DNA of 64,000 nucleotides from Neocallimastix lanati (nom. inval.) (GCA_016946835.1 JACVTC010000109.1:31001-95000); one strand, 5' to 3'. Shown: positions 32,098-44,408, counted from the first letter of the stretch. Program-made: numbers and translations. Notes: a model not told the origin generated them from the sequence alone.

Positions 32098-33058
32098 AAA
32101 AGATTAAGAGTCTCAGGCTTAACCGAATGTCAATAATAATATTTTTTTAATGCTGACTTTAAAAAATAATTTTTATACTATTCTTTATATTTTTTCTAAC
32201 AAAATGTAAAGACAAGAGTTTATAAATGACGATTTATTTAATAGATATGATTCCTTACCCATTAAAAAATTAGATATCGACTACTATCCAATATGGGCTT
32301 CGGAATTATATACTTTAATGTGTGCAAATGGATTAGAGTCCTATATAGATACAGAAAAAATAGAACTAATTACAAAGGACCACCCAGAATACACTGAAAA
32401 AGCACACAAAATTAGCGGAACAATGAATTTATACTACCCAGAAAGTGTAAGTTCATCAAACATTAAAAATGACAATAAAGCAAAGTTAATAATCAGTAGA
32501 AATCTTTCCAAAGAAAATAAAAGAACAATAAATTTAGAACAAGAACTGGCTACAAGCTATATGGAACATGCTAGAGAAAAACTACACGAAGGGAATAGAA
32601 GAATGGAAAATAAAAAATTGAACTGGAGAACATACGCTTGACAAAAACAAAAACTTTAATTGATTAAAAATTTTTTCCATATTTGTTATAAATAATTCAA
32701 AGGATATAGGAAGCCAATTGAGTGAGGAACAGAAGTTTAACTATTTATATAAGTCACTACCGAAAGAAATAATACCAGAAACAAATCTTGAAATGCACTT
32801 AAATAAATGGGAATACTGTAAGGAATGCCTCCAGAGACTCGTTCCAAGATTAAGGTTCTTAAATAGTACTTTAATAAACAATAAAACAATGCCACAAAAT
32901 ACAATGTTACTACAAAATATAATAAAAGAAATTATAAAAAGCAAAGGTTTAACAATAATAACAAAGGAAAATATAACAGTAAATATCATAATAAAAACAA
33001 TAACAAAAAGAATAGAAATATAATAATTTGCCATAAATGTGGAGGCAAAGATCTGATA

Positions 33059-34157
33059 TAAAACAAATATGTGTAGTAGCATATTTGTATATTTAATAAT
33101 AATTATTAAATATTAAATTTATATTTTTTGATAATAATTATTTTATTTTATTTTATTTCAATATGTATTATTATAATTATAATAATTGTAATACTTTAAT
33201 TCATATAAAATTTATATAGTTCTATATATTAGAATATATAATTAATATATTATCTATTTCTTATAAATAGATTAAATTATTTATATTAGAAATAGAGGAC
33301 TCTCTTGTAAATTTTAAGAATTAGAATTATTATTTTAATTGTACGAATATTATAATATTATTAATAAATTTTACTAAATAACCATTATTTTTAAAACCCA
33401 CTGCTTATAAATTATTGCACATAAAAGTCCCGCATATCAGGTCATATATTAGGTAATTGTCATAGTTATATGCGGAACTTTTATGTGCTACTAATTTTTA
33501 GTAGTATCGTTATATTTAATTAACCTTTATTAATATATTTTAATTTATAAACCAAGGGTCTTCTCCAAATTACAATAAAGAAGAGTAGTTATTAGAAATC
33601 TTTAAAATAATTTAACAAATATTAATAATAATAAATATACATTTAAAATATAATATATCTTAGTATAATATATAATAAATATATATTAGAAATAATAAAT
33701 ATAATAAATATAACTATATAATTCTTAAAAATGAAAATAAGAATAATAAAGTTAAATATATAAGATTATAATGAATATAATTATATAATAAATATGAATA
33801 TAATAAATAATATCAACTATATATATATTTAATTATAATTAAAATAACTAAACCTATTTCATTATATTATAATATATAGAAGTATTATGTATTTTAAATA
33901 TAAACTTTAAAATAAATAAGAATATTTAAGTTATATATATAATAATATTCTTATTATATATATTTAAAAGATATTAACTATTTAATTTAATATATTTAAT
34001 ATATTTCATATTATAATGAATAATATATATATAAATATCGAAATAATATATGAATAAGAAATTATTTCAAATATTATTATTGACAAAAGAGATATAAATT
34101 TAATATTTAATAATTATTATTAAATATACAAATATGTTGCTACACATATTTGTTTTA
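33059..34157. mobile_element. Non-autonomous DNA transposon (1.1 kb) with long terminal inverted repeats, TA target duplication
   Basis: The left end TAAAACAAATATGTGTAG... is the reverse complement of the right end over about 60 bases with two mismatches (33,059-33,119 against 34,097-34,157), and similarity continues inward. TA flanks both ends (33,057-33,058 and 34,158-34,159), the target duplication of Tc1/mariner-type elements. It interrupts the gag region of the copia element. No transposase frame inside, only AT-rich sequence and a small hairpin, so it would have been moved in trans. It is younger than the copia insertion. Confidence 0.88.
33417..33488. repeat. 72-bp near-perfect hairpin inside the TA-flanked transposon
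   Basis: Arms GCACATAAAAGTCCCGCATAT (33,417-33,437) and its complement at 33,468-33,488 pair with one mismatch around a ~30-base loop. The arms are notably richer in G and C than the surroundings. Confidence 0.85.
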
Positions 34158-36994
34158 TATCAATAGTGAAGAATATTATTACAACGAAAAAATTACAAGA
34201 GAATTAATAAAAATAAAAGAAATAATTACCGTAAAAACATTCATGCTAATAACGTAGAAACTAAAAATTTAGATAATGAATATGACGTCAGTTATGGGGA
34301 AGCTTTTGTGAATGATTATAATCAAACTCACATCGAAAATAATCACGTAATGTCCGATGGAATGTCAAATTTTTAAATAATGGCAGTATTATTGGACATA
34401 GTTTAGAATATTATACTGCTGATTCAATAAGCAATACTAACAACGACGAAAATACGAACAACAAAAACATTCTCACATGAACAATTGACTCAGGAGTGTT
34501 ATATCACATGACCGGCAACATAAATGTTTCGACTAACATAATATCAAGAACTGAAACCGTCTACTTTATTGATGAAAGTTGTATTACTACCAATTTAATA
34601 GGTTATTACTATGGGTATGTAAATAATTGTAAGATTATTTTGCATGATGTTCTTTATTCATCAAAATTTAAAATAAATTTCATTTCTATTGATCACATAT
34701 GTGATGATGGTTGTAAAATTATTTTTTAATAACATAAAATTAAAAACTCAAATTATGTTACTATTTATTCGAACAATAAGAGAATATGCACTATTACTTC
34801 AAATAGCTATAGCATATATAAACTCATAACTACAAATAAAATTATAAAATTCAAGCCTAATAATAAAATATACAATAACGAAAATATTGTTTGTTTTAGT
34901 TTAGATAAAGCAATTAGTGATAAAAATATGGACCTTTGGTACAGACGCTTTGGTCATTTTAATATCAATTTAATTAAAAATAAATTGAAAAATATCAAAA
35001 TCAATGAAAAATGTAAAATTTGAACCTTGTTTCTTCACCTGATTTTTCCATTCGTAGTAATAAATATTTTCTGACAATCTTAGATGACTACTCTAGATAC
35101 AGTTGGGTCAAAGTAATGTTAATTATAATTATAATAATAACAATACCAATTTAAATAATATAAATAAAAAACAATGCAAGTATTAATATAAGAAATAAAA
35201 CCCAAAATTTAAATAATAGCAACTCATCTGAGAGTAATACAAACCATAATATAATTTCTAAAAATAATTATATTAGTATTGATTCTGAACATTTTACACT
35301 AACCCTAACCCCTAAAATAATGACATTAACAATTCAAATACAAGAAAATTAAACAATACTACTGAAACAAATTATCAGAAAACAAAAACTACTTGATAAT
35401 AATTACACACTAGCTTTATTCAATGAGCAATTAATCGAACCAGTAAGTTTTAAGGATATTTTCAACAAAGAAGATAAAGAGGAATGGTTAAAAGCTGTAG
35501 AAGAAGAAGTTAATAATATGACCAACTTAAAGGTTTTTATCCCAACATACATCATCTCTAAAGAAACTAATTTAATTACTCCGAAATGGGTCTTTAAATA
35601 TAAAAAGAATTCTTATGGAAATATAGAAAAGAGGAAAGCAAGACTCGTAGCTGGGGATTCATCCAACAACAAGGGATAGACTACAACGAAACTTTCTCTT
35701 CTGCAATGAAACAGGATACATTGAAAATAATTACTGAAATTTCAACATTTAATAATTTTAACATACACCAACTGGATATAAAGGCTGCATACCTAAATAC
35801 ATCTTTACAAGAAAATATATATATGAGAACTCCAGAAGGGACTAGTATAAATTTAAAGTATTGTAAATTAAACAAAGCGCTCTACGAACTTAAACAAGCG
35901 GGAAGAATGTGGAACGAGACGTTAAACCAAGTCCTAATAAAAATAAAATTCAAAAGACTTATTAGTGATCCCTGTCTATATATAAAGGTAAATAAAGAAA
36001 ATAAAATTATTTGTATCCTCGGTGTATACATTGACGACATAATACTTTTTGGAACTGATGAAGAAATAATAATTACAAAAGTATTACTATAGAAAAACTT
36101 TAAGGTAACTGATATAGGTAACATCGACTTCATTATCAGTATAAAATTCGAAAAATTAAAAGATGGATATTTAATTCATCAGAGGAAATATTTAAATGAA
36201 TTATTTGAAAATTTTAATATAAATAAGTTAATACTATTCCAAAAGAAGATAATAAACTAAGAAAAATGAAGTTTAATTTAACAAAATATCAACAAGCTGT
36301 TGGAAGTCTACTTTACCTTGCTATATGCACTCGGCCTGATATTCTGTTCTCCTTTAGCAAAGCATCAAGAATATCTGAGAATCCAATTTTTGAGGACTGG
36401 ATGAATGTCTTAAAAATATTTAAATATCTTAAAGGTAAACCCAACTACGGAATTAAATTTACTAAATATAATAAATTAAATTTAAAAGATTTTGTAGATG
36501 CGGATATTGAAATGACAAGGAAACACGAAAATCCACAACCGGATTTTTAATAATGATGAGATCAGCACCTACAAGTAGGTACTCCAAATTACAACAATGC
36601 ATCTCAACATCTACCGCTGAAAGTGAGTATTATATTATAAACGAATGTACAAAACAATGCTTATGGTATAAGAAATCATTTAAAGAACTAAACATCAATT
36701 TAGGATGCATAACAACCAACTGGATAATAAAGCCGCTATCTCTAATAGTAACAACAATACAATAAACCCAAAATCAAAGCATGTAGATCTGAGATATCAC
36801 AGCGTACGAGAACATGTAAAATTAAATAATGTAAAATTAAACCATATAAAATCACAGGACAATTTAGCAGATGGGTTAACGAAATATTTAAATACTACCT
36901 TAATGAACAAATTCAGAGAAAAACTTCTTTCTAGCTTTAATGACAATTAATATTAAATTTTAAATAATTTAATAGTCTTAAACTTTAGGGGGAA

Positions 36995-37230
36995 TGTTAG
37001 AAATAAATTTTAGCAAATTAAATTATATCTTTAGTTATATTAAAATATTATATTTCATTTTGTGTCATATAACTTACGTATAATAAATATCTAGATTTCA
37101 AATACAATAACCAAATTTATATTAATTAAAAATGTAAATTTATTTTATATTTAGATATTAAAAATGATTATTAAGTATTAAGGTTGTAGTATTAAAATAA
37201 AAATATAAATAAATAAACATAAAATAATCT
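36995..37230 (+). repeat. 3' LTR of the copia element, left part
   Basis: Starts TGTTAG directly after a purine-rich tract (ttaggggga). It runs in step with the 5' LTR until AATAATCT at 37,230, where the MULE begins. The remaining ~30 bases are at 42,048-42,078. Confidence 0.9.
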
Positions 37231-37458
37231 GAATGTGCATTTCGCCAATTTTTAAAATACAAATTTTTAATACGCCATTTATTTTTAATGGCTTGTAAAA
37301 TTGGGGGTGTGTCATTTCGAAAATTTTTATTACATAAATTTGTATTTTGTTATAGTGTATTTCGGAAAACATGGCGTATTATAATGTGATAAATAAATAA
37401 ATGAATAAATAAATTATAAATGAATAAATAAATTTTTAAATAATAATAAAAATAATTA

Positions 37459-38910
37459 AGACAAACGTTTATTATGACTAAAAAAATTTTTTTTAGAAAA
37501 TTAAATAAAAATATATATATAATTACTACATATATAAAATAATTATTATATTTTTTTTATTTTATTTTAAATATTATTAATTATTATTAATACATTATTA
37601 CCTTGTTTATATTATCAACAGAAAATACAGATTGAATAAAATAAAATAAAATGAAAACATAAATATAAGTACAGATTGAATAAAATAAAATAAAATGAAA
37701 ACATAAATATAAGTACAGATTGAATAAAATAAAATAAAATAAAATAAAATAAAATAAAATAAAATAAAATAAAATAAAATAAAATAAAATAAAATAAAAT
37801 AAAATAAAATAAAATAAAATAAAAAGTAGAATATTAAATAAGAAAGTACAGATCGAATAAAATAAAATAAAATAAAATAAAATAAAATAAAATAAAATAA
37901 AATAAAATAAAATAAAATAAAAAGTAGAATATTAAATAAGAAAGTACAGATTGAATAAAATAAAATAAAATAAAATAAAATAAAATAAAATAAAATAAAA
38001 TAAAATAAAATAAAATAAAATAAAATAAAATAAAATAAAATAAAATAAAATAAAATAAAATAAAATAAAATAAAATAAAATAAAATAAAATAAAATAAAA
38101 TAAAATAAAATAAAAAGTAGAATATTAAATAAGAAAGTACAGATTGAATAAAATAAAATAAAATAAAATAAAATAAAATAAAATAAAATAAAATAAAATA
38201 AAATAAAATAAAATAAAATGAAATAAAATAAAAAGTAGAATATTAAATAAGAAAGTACAGATTGAATAAAATAAAATAAAATAAAATAAAATAAAATGAA
38301 ATGAAATAAAATAAAATAAAATAAAATATAATAAAATAAAATAAAAAGTAGAATATTAAATAAGAAAGTACAGATTGAATAAAATAAAATAAAATAAAAT
38401 AAAATAAAAAGTAGAATATTAAATAAGAAAGTACAGATTGAATAAAATAAAATAAAATAAAATAAAATAAAATAAAATAAAATAAAATGAAATAAAATAA
38501 AAAGTAGAATATTAAATAAGAAAGTACAGATTGAATAAAATAAAATAAAATAAAATAAAATGAAATAAAATAAAATAAAATAAAATAAAATAAAATAAAA
38601 TGAAAACATAAATATAAGTACAGATTGAATAAAATAAAATAAAATAAAATAAAATAAAATAAAATAAAATAAAATAAAATATAATAAAATAAAATAAAAA
38701 GTAGAATATCAAATATAAAGTATAGATCGAATAAAATAAAATAAAATAAAATAAAATAAGATAAAATAAAATAAAATAAAATAAGATAAAATAAAAAAAA
38801 ATATAATAATTATTTTATATATATAGGAATCTTATATATTTTAATTTTTTTCATTTATTTTTCTAAAAAAAAAAATTTAGTTATAATAACGTTTGTCTTT
38901 TAATTATTAT
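37459..38910. repeat. Inverted-repeat structure enclosing an AAAAT minisatellite
   Basis: Core 37,618-38,790: tandem copies of gtacagattgaataaaat extended by AAAAT runs, alternating with aagtagaatattaaataaga or gaaaacataaatataagt. The flanks 37,459-37,575 and about 38,795-38,910 are imperfect reverse complements, both ending outward in gacaaacgtt. The whole block sits inside the MULE and looks like a nested element or fold-back structure. The unit is shared with 18,715-18,990 and 2,580-3,290. Confidence 0.8.
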
Positions 38911-39458
38911 ATTTTATTATAGTAAATAAAAAATTTTAAATGAAAAGTAAATAATTTTAATTATTTATAATTCATATTTTCATAAACGATATATATATAT
39001 ATTAATTTAAATGATATAAGAATTAAAAATTAAAACAATAAGAGTTGAATAATTGATCCTATTAAAATAATTAATTATTTGCATAGTAATATTTATAACG
39101 TTTGATCAATATGAATCAATTATTATTAAAATATAATAATAACAATTATAATTTTAATAAAATAATAAAAATCTTTTATTGAATTTAATATTTTTAATAA
39201 CATAATTAATTTTGAAAAGTATATTGATATTAATAAAATTAATAATAATATAATATTGATATTGATATTAATAAAATTTATAATTATATAATATTGATAT
39301 TGATATTAATAAAATTTTAACTAGTATCAAATAAATCGATTTTAGTTATAAATTACTTAATAAAAATAACTAAAAGATAATTTCTATTAAGATTATTAAA
39401 TAAACACAATAGGTAAATAAATTTGTATTTTTCTAGCATTTTTTTAAATTAAGATTAT

Positions 39459-40893
39459 TTATTTTAAATTAATATTTATATCGTTTAAATCAATTAAACA
39501 TTCTTTCCATAATTTAATTAATTCATTTCTGTTGCATCCATTATAAAATAAATTTATTTCCTTACTTTTGTAATTTTCAATTAAAATTTTAATTTCATCA
39601 GTTGCACTAAATATTTTTTGCTTTTTTTTCCAATTTCCTTTAATTCTCCTTTGATAATCATTATAAGATAAGTTTTCTTCTTCTTTTAATATATATATTA
39701 ATTTATAAAATAAAGGTTTATTTGGAAATATATTATTTAAGTAGCTATTATAAGATTCTGATGCATTGTTTGTTAAATGCTCTATATTTTCATAATAATT
39801 CCAATTATTAACATTATACTTAAGTAAATAATTTTTATTAAAATATTCTAAAAATTGCAGAAAATTATTATACTTTTTTTTTTGACAAATTCTTTTTATT
39901 ATAATATAAATTTCAAATATATAGTTAGTGTTTATAAACGGTAAGTTCGAAATAGCTTTATAATAAATATATACATCATTATTATTCTTCACTTCATGAT
40001 AGCATAATATATTTTTTTGTTTTTCTAATGATCTTTTGTAATGCCAAATACAATATTTAATATTTATATTGGGAAAAACTTTTTTTGCGGCATTAGATAT
40101 ACCTTGTTCAAAATCACAATGAAAATTAATTGTAGTAATTAATGTATTACTCCTAAATTTATTTGCATTTTTTTTTATTTCTTTAAATAATGTTTCATAT
40201 GTAGATTGTTTTTTATTTTTTAATATAGAAATGGAAGTAGTGTAAAACATATTAAATTCCCCAACATAAGTTCTTGTTATAAATAACTGATAACTAAATT
40301 TCGGTGCTGCATAAAATGTACCGTCCGCAAATATATTTTTATGATAATTCAAAAGTAAATATGCTTGGAATGGTGATTGAAAGATTATTAGATCAGTATT
40401 TTTAAATATCATAAAATTTCCATTTCATTTAGTTTTATAATATTCTGATTCAATGGGAATATCATCAAAACTTTTTATGTTTGGAGGAAATTGTTTATTT
40501 ATATTTCTTATTATTTGGGATCTAATTGTACTATATTCGGGACATATAAGTCCCATTTCTTGAGAAACGGCATTAAATATATGTTTAGGTTTTATATCCA
40601 TAGGAATTGAATTTTTCTTAATTTCTTCCTTAATTTTATGCTTTGCTACTGATATAGACACATCAATTTCTTTTTCGAGATGGTTATGTAAACTTTCATA
40701 TTTTAAAACCTCCTTTTTATCATTTAAAATAATTAAAGATTTACATTTATTTAAAGTTTTATATTCAGTGCATCTATAAATTTTTGATTTATCTTTCCTT
40801 TGTAATGAAAAATTAAATTTGTGTTTTTTATTAATAATTTGTTCATTTCCTCGATTTGTTTCACTTATTTCAATTTCTATATTGTCTTCTTTT
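39459..40893 (-). pseudogene. MULE transposase, decayed copy 1
   Basis: Reads as a FLYWCH-like zinc finger (YRCTEYKTLNKCKS ... LHNH, about 40,680-40,830), a linker, then the MULE DDE domain: FADGTFYAAPKFS (first Asp), NFHCDFEQG (second Asp), YCIWHYK and NNASESYN (final Glu). An in-frame stop lies between the 40,425 and 40,412 segments, where the sister copy at 50,759-51,799 has a sense codon. No ATG is present at the position where the sister copy starts. It is a DNA transposon protein, mobilising the 37,231-42,038 element when intact. Confidence 0.85.
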
Positions 40894-40899
40894 AATAAT

Positions 40900-41330
40900 T
40901 AAAATTTTTCAATAAAATATTTTAATAAATATACTTTTAAATGCTTTGAAACTTTTTTTTTTTTAATATTTAAAATATTAAACCTTTTTTTAATTAATTA
41001 TATAATTATTTAAATAATTATTTAATTATTAATTATTTAATATTTCTTTATTTATTATTTTATTTATTTATTTTTATTTTTATTTTTTATTTTTTATTTT
41101 ATTTTATTTTTTTTATTTTTTAATGCTTAAAAAATAAATTTTTATTTATTTTTATTTTATTTTTTAATGTTTAAAAAAGAAGTTTTCTTATTTCTTATTT
41201 TTTTTTTCTTTATTTTTCAATGTTTAAAAAAAAAGTTTTCTTATTTCTTATTTTTTTTTTTATTTTTTAAACATTAAAAAATAAAATGTTTATTTATTTT
41301 TATTTTATTTTTCAATGTTAAATAGAAATA
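40900..41330. repeat. T-rich ~60-bp tandem repeats upstream of the MULE transposase
   Basis: Several decayed units of the type tttttatttttcaatgtttaaaaaaaaagttttcttatttctta. A comparable tandem T-rich stretch follows the second MULE transposase at 52,260-52,580. Confidence 0.6.
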
Positions 41331-41869
41331 CCTAACCTAATTATTATTTATTGAAGTGTTGTATTTCGCCAAAAGATGAATTTCGTCCAGTTGAATTTCA
41401 CCAAATTCTTGGTGGCTTATAAATTTTCGTCATAAAATATCACCACATTTATTATTCACGCCATATTGTAAATATATGGCTTTTTAAAAATTGTAGAAAA
41501 AAGCCACAAATTTATGATACAATTAGATATACGCCCCACGTAAGATTACGTGTTTGAAAATTTTTGAGAATTGTAATTTTATTTATTTAATTAATTAATT
41601 ATTATTCATTAAATTTTTAATAAAATTAAGTGGCTTAAAATTAAAAATATTTAAGCCATACAACAAAATACAAATTTTTGTAATAAAAATTTTCGAAATG
41701 CACACTCCCCGTAAAATTTTTTGATAACGCCATAAAAAATTTTAATACAATTATATTTAAAAAAAATAAATGTATAAATAAATAAATAAATAAATAAGAA
41801 TGTAATAATAAATATATAAAATAAAATAAATAGTAGAATATAAATATATATAAATATATATAAATATAA

Positions 41870-41960
41870 GTACAGATTGAATAAAATAAAATAAAATAAA
41901 ATAAAATAAAATAAAATAAAATAAAATAAAATAAAATAAAATAAAATAAATAGTAGAATA
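41870..41960. repeat. Short copy of the AAAAT minisatellite near the MULE right end
   Basis: gtacagattgaataaaataaaat... followed by atagtagaatata, the same unit as at 37,618-38,790. Confidence 0.85.
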
Positions 41961-42174
41961 TAAATATAATGTAGCATAATATAGCTATAGCTACATATTT
42001 ATATATATCACGTGAAAATGGCGTAATGCAACCTCCCCAAATAATCTAATTATGTTCACATTCAATTTCAATTTTACAAAATAAATATTATTTAATATAG
42101 TCTTTCGTTCAATTATAATAATTATTTTATTATTATTATTATATAATTATTTTATTATTATTATTATCTTTATA

Positions 42175-42559
42175 CCAAAGGTCTCTGGATCGACCCCCAC
42201 AAGTATTATATCTTCATGATTTTTCCCTTTGGGTTTTACGTGAAAGGTTAGGGGTTAAACGATACTCAGGTAGGTATACTTTCTATGTTTTCTATTTTTC
42301 TAACACTATAAGAATCCCATTGCGTAAGCCTTGTCTGAGAGGATTTACAGTGTCCAGCTCCTCTGGGATGGCAAGGACGCCACCTATAGTTGGCTCTACT
42401 TTCCCTCGAGGATCGCGTAGGGTGCTTCTATATGGAGTTTCTTTGCTTATGGGGAGTTGAGAGCGTCGACGCCGTACTGGTATGGCAGTTAATCATACAC
42501 CCATATTACTATATGGGGAAGACCAGTCTTCAGTCTATAAAAAAAAAAAAAAAAAAAAA
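42175..42559 (+). mobile_element. Poly(A)-tailed retroposon (SINE or truncated LINE), 385 bp
   Basis: A patch far richer in G+C than its surroundings, ending in a run of about 21 A. It is flanked by a perfect 14-bp target duplication TTATTATCTTTATA (42,161-42,174 and 42,560-42,573), the mark of LINE-type target-primed insertion. Near the 5' end ggatcgacccccac resembles a pol III B box (GGWTCRANNCC). No A box is visible, so it may be a 5'-truncated tRNA-related SINE or a LINE tail. The 76-residue frame at 42,390-42,620 runs into the A tail and is not credible as a gene. Confidence 0.85.
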
Positions 42560-42573
42560 TTATTATCTTTATA

Positions 42574-43166
42574 AATATAAATATATATATAATTTTATTA
42601 ATAATTATATTTCTAACTGATTTAATATATTAAATTTATTTTAACAAATAAAGTTTAGAAAAAAAAAAGTTAAAATAGAAAAATTTAATTATATATATAT
42701 ATATATATAAACAAGGTTCACAAAATAAAATTTTTTTAATATATTAATAAATAAATAAATAAATATAGTTAATTAATAGGAAAATATTTATTTTTATACT
42801 CAAATTTTATTTTGTATAAATAAATATTATTATTATTATAAATATTATTATTATAATAAATATTATTATTATTTATAAATATTATTATTTTTATATTATT
42901 ATAATATTTAAATTTAATTAGTATTTATTTATTATTAGATTCTTAAAGGATATAAATTATTTTCAAATTTAGCATTTTAGCTTTTTTAATGCTTTTATTT
43001 TATTAAAACTTTAAAAAAAAATTAATAAATAATTATTATTTTATTTTTATAAAAGTAAAAAATTATATATTGTTACAATAATTTTTTTAAGAAATTTCTA
43101 TTTCTGATAATAAAAATAAAAAATAAAAATATAATAAATTTAAATTTAAATTAAAATTAATAGAAT

Positions 43167-43218
<52 letters not shown>

Positions 43219-43336
43219 CATTTTATTATTTAAATTTCTTTAAATTAAATGATATTTAAAATTTTAACTTTTTTTTTTTTTTAATTTTTTGGATATATTC
43301 CAAATAAATTTCAATTTTTTTTTATTCCTTTATGTC

Positions 43337-43367
<31 letters not shown>

Positions 43368-43464
43368 GATATATATATATAAATTATTTTTTATTTTTGT
43401 ATCTTAGTAATTTTTTTTCTAAATATTAATTTATTAAATAAATATTTTTAAAATATCTTTAAAA
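42574..43464. other. Intergenic spacer with poly(A) tracts
   Basis: AT-rich sequence with A homopolymers at about 43,171-43,215 and 43,337-43,363, directly upstream of the next gene. No coding signal. Confidence 0.5.
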
Positions 43465-44408
43465 ATGAGTAAACTATTAGAAAATGCTTTTAAGGATAAA
43501 ACTAAATGTTGCTTTTTATTTTTTCTATCTTCGGATTTATCTGCAATAATCTCTACATTATTTATGATTGTATGTTTGAAACATATATAAATTAATATAA
43601 TGAATAAAAAATAAAATTAACAAAAAAATTTTTTTTATTTTTAAAATCTATTATATAAATTATTCTTAATTATTTAGGTAGTATGTGCAGGTACTTATTT
43701 TTTAAATACAATAATATATGATCAAATTACTTCATTTGAATTGTATGCGTCCATCGTTTTTGAAATTATTATTCAAATTTCATTGATTCTTTTTTTAATT
43801 AGTTTTATATGGGTAAACATCATAATAATATAATAAAAATTAAAATTATTTATTGTTTTTGATATTGATTATATACGAGGAACTAAAATTTTTTAATTAA
43901 ATAATTAAAAAGAAAAAAAAAGAATTATTTAATCAAATAACAGTTTCTTTTGCTGTGTATATTCTTTTCTGTATAGCATGTTTTATATGTAATTTCACTA
44001 TGATAGCATTCTCTAAATTTCTACGTTATGATTATAATGTTTATAATAGATATGCCATTAATTATTATTACGATCATTATAACGATGAAGAAATCGATTT
44101 TGATGGAGTAAGACATGCTTTTAAAGTTAAACTTATAACTTTAACGTTTGTTCATCTATTTTTAATTGTAATAATGGTAATAAAATATATGATTATTAAA
44201 TTAACTTTTTTAATTCAAAATATAATATTAATTAGATTAATTTTTATATTACAAAAAAAATTAAAAGATATATTACTATTCCGTAATTTGTAATTATGTT
44301 GAAGAAATGGAAAACAAAAAGAACGAATATAATCAAGAATATATTGAAAAAATTAAACGATCCACAAATAATACTTATAATATAAATAGTATGAAACTAA
44401 AGAACTAG
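43465..44408 (+). CDS. Small four-helix membrane protein, unknown
   Basis: Four exons, 43465-43569, 43678-43812, 43913-44176 and 44268-44408, all phase 0, give 214 residues. Hydrophobic segments: about 15-40 (spanning the first splice), 58-80, 90-113, and 145-170 (LITLTFVHLFLIVIM then IYYYSVICNYV). A loop between helices 3 and 4 is rich in Tyr and Asp/Glu (YDYNVYNRYAINYYYDHYND). The C-terminal tail is charged (EEMENKKNEYNQEYIEKIKR). The layout is tetraspan-like, but the CCG motif and disulfide-rich large loop of true tetraspanins are absent. It lies about 1 kb upstream of the receptor gene on the same strand. Family not recognised; the splice model is well supported by frame and phase. Confidence 0.75.

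Larger units (their letters stand above)
37231..42038. mobile_element. Mutator-like DNA transposon (MULE), 4.8 kb, inserted in the copia 3' LTR
   Basis: Flanked by perfect 9-bp target duplications aaataatct (37,222-37,230 and 42,039-42,047), the length typical of Mutator elements; the copia 5' LTR shows this site once. The imperfect terminal inverted repeats share tgcatt-cgcca-tttt (left from 37,231; right 42,004-42,038). A second, longer inverted pair lies inside (about 37,285-37,355 against 41,655-41,735, centred on catttcgaaaatttttatta). It carries a decayed transposase on the minus strand (39,459-40,893), a large minisatellite on the left and a small one on the right. Confidence 0.88.
31835..42078 (+). 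mobile_element. Ty1/copia-type LTR retroelement, broken, with two nested insertions
   Basis: Fossil element bounded by TGTTAG at 31,835 and by the displaced end of its 3' LTR at about 42,078. Without insertions it would be about 4.3 kb. Parts in order: 5' LTR (31,835-about 32,097), gag-like region (about 32,215-33,040) with a zinc-knuckle-like CHKC, protease-like region near 34,480-34,740, integrase-like region about 34,930-35,110, reverse transcriptase about 35,440-36,230, RNase H about 36,480-36,940, purine tract at 36,984-36,994, 3' LTR from 36,995. Integrase before reverse transcriptase identifies copia. The LTRs are roughly 93% alike by eye, so the insertion is not very old; several breaks. 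A TA-flanked transposon (33,059-34,157) and a MULE (37,231-42,038) are inserted in it. Confidence 0.9.

Noticed and set aside
35299-35316. Telomere-like CTAACCCTAACCCCTAA
   Set aside because: Only about two units, inside a copia element; no array and not at a sequence end.
37932-38712. Long frames with repeating FILFY pattern
   Set aside because: Translation of the AAAAT pentamer array; no coding character.
42180-42200. tRNA gene suggested by ggatcgacccccac
   Set aside because: No A box, acceptor stem or cloverleaf arms could be fitted; it better suits a retroposon derived from a pol III gene.
42390-42620. 76-residue frame in the GC-rich patch
   Set aside because: It runs through the poly(A) tail of a retroposon into AT spacer and has no independent support.
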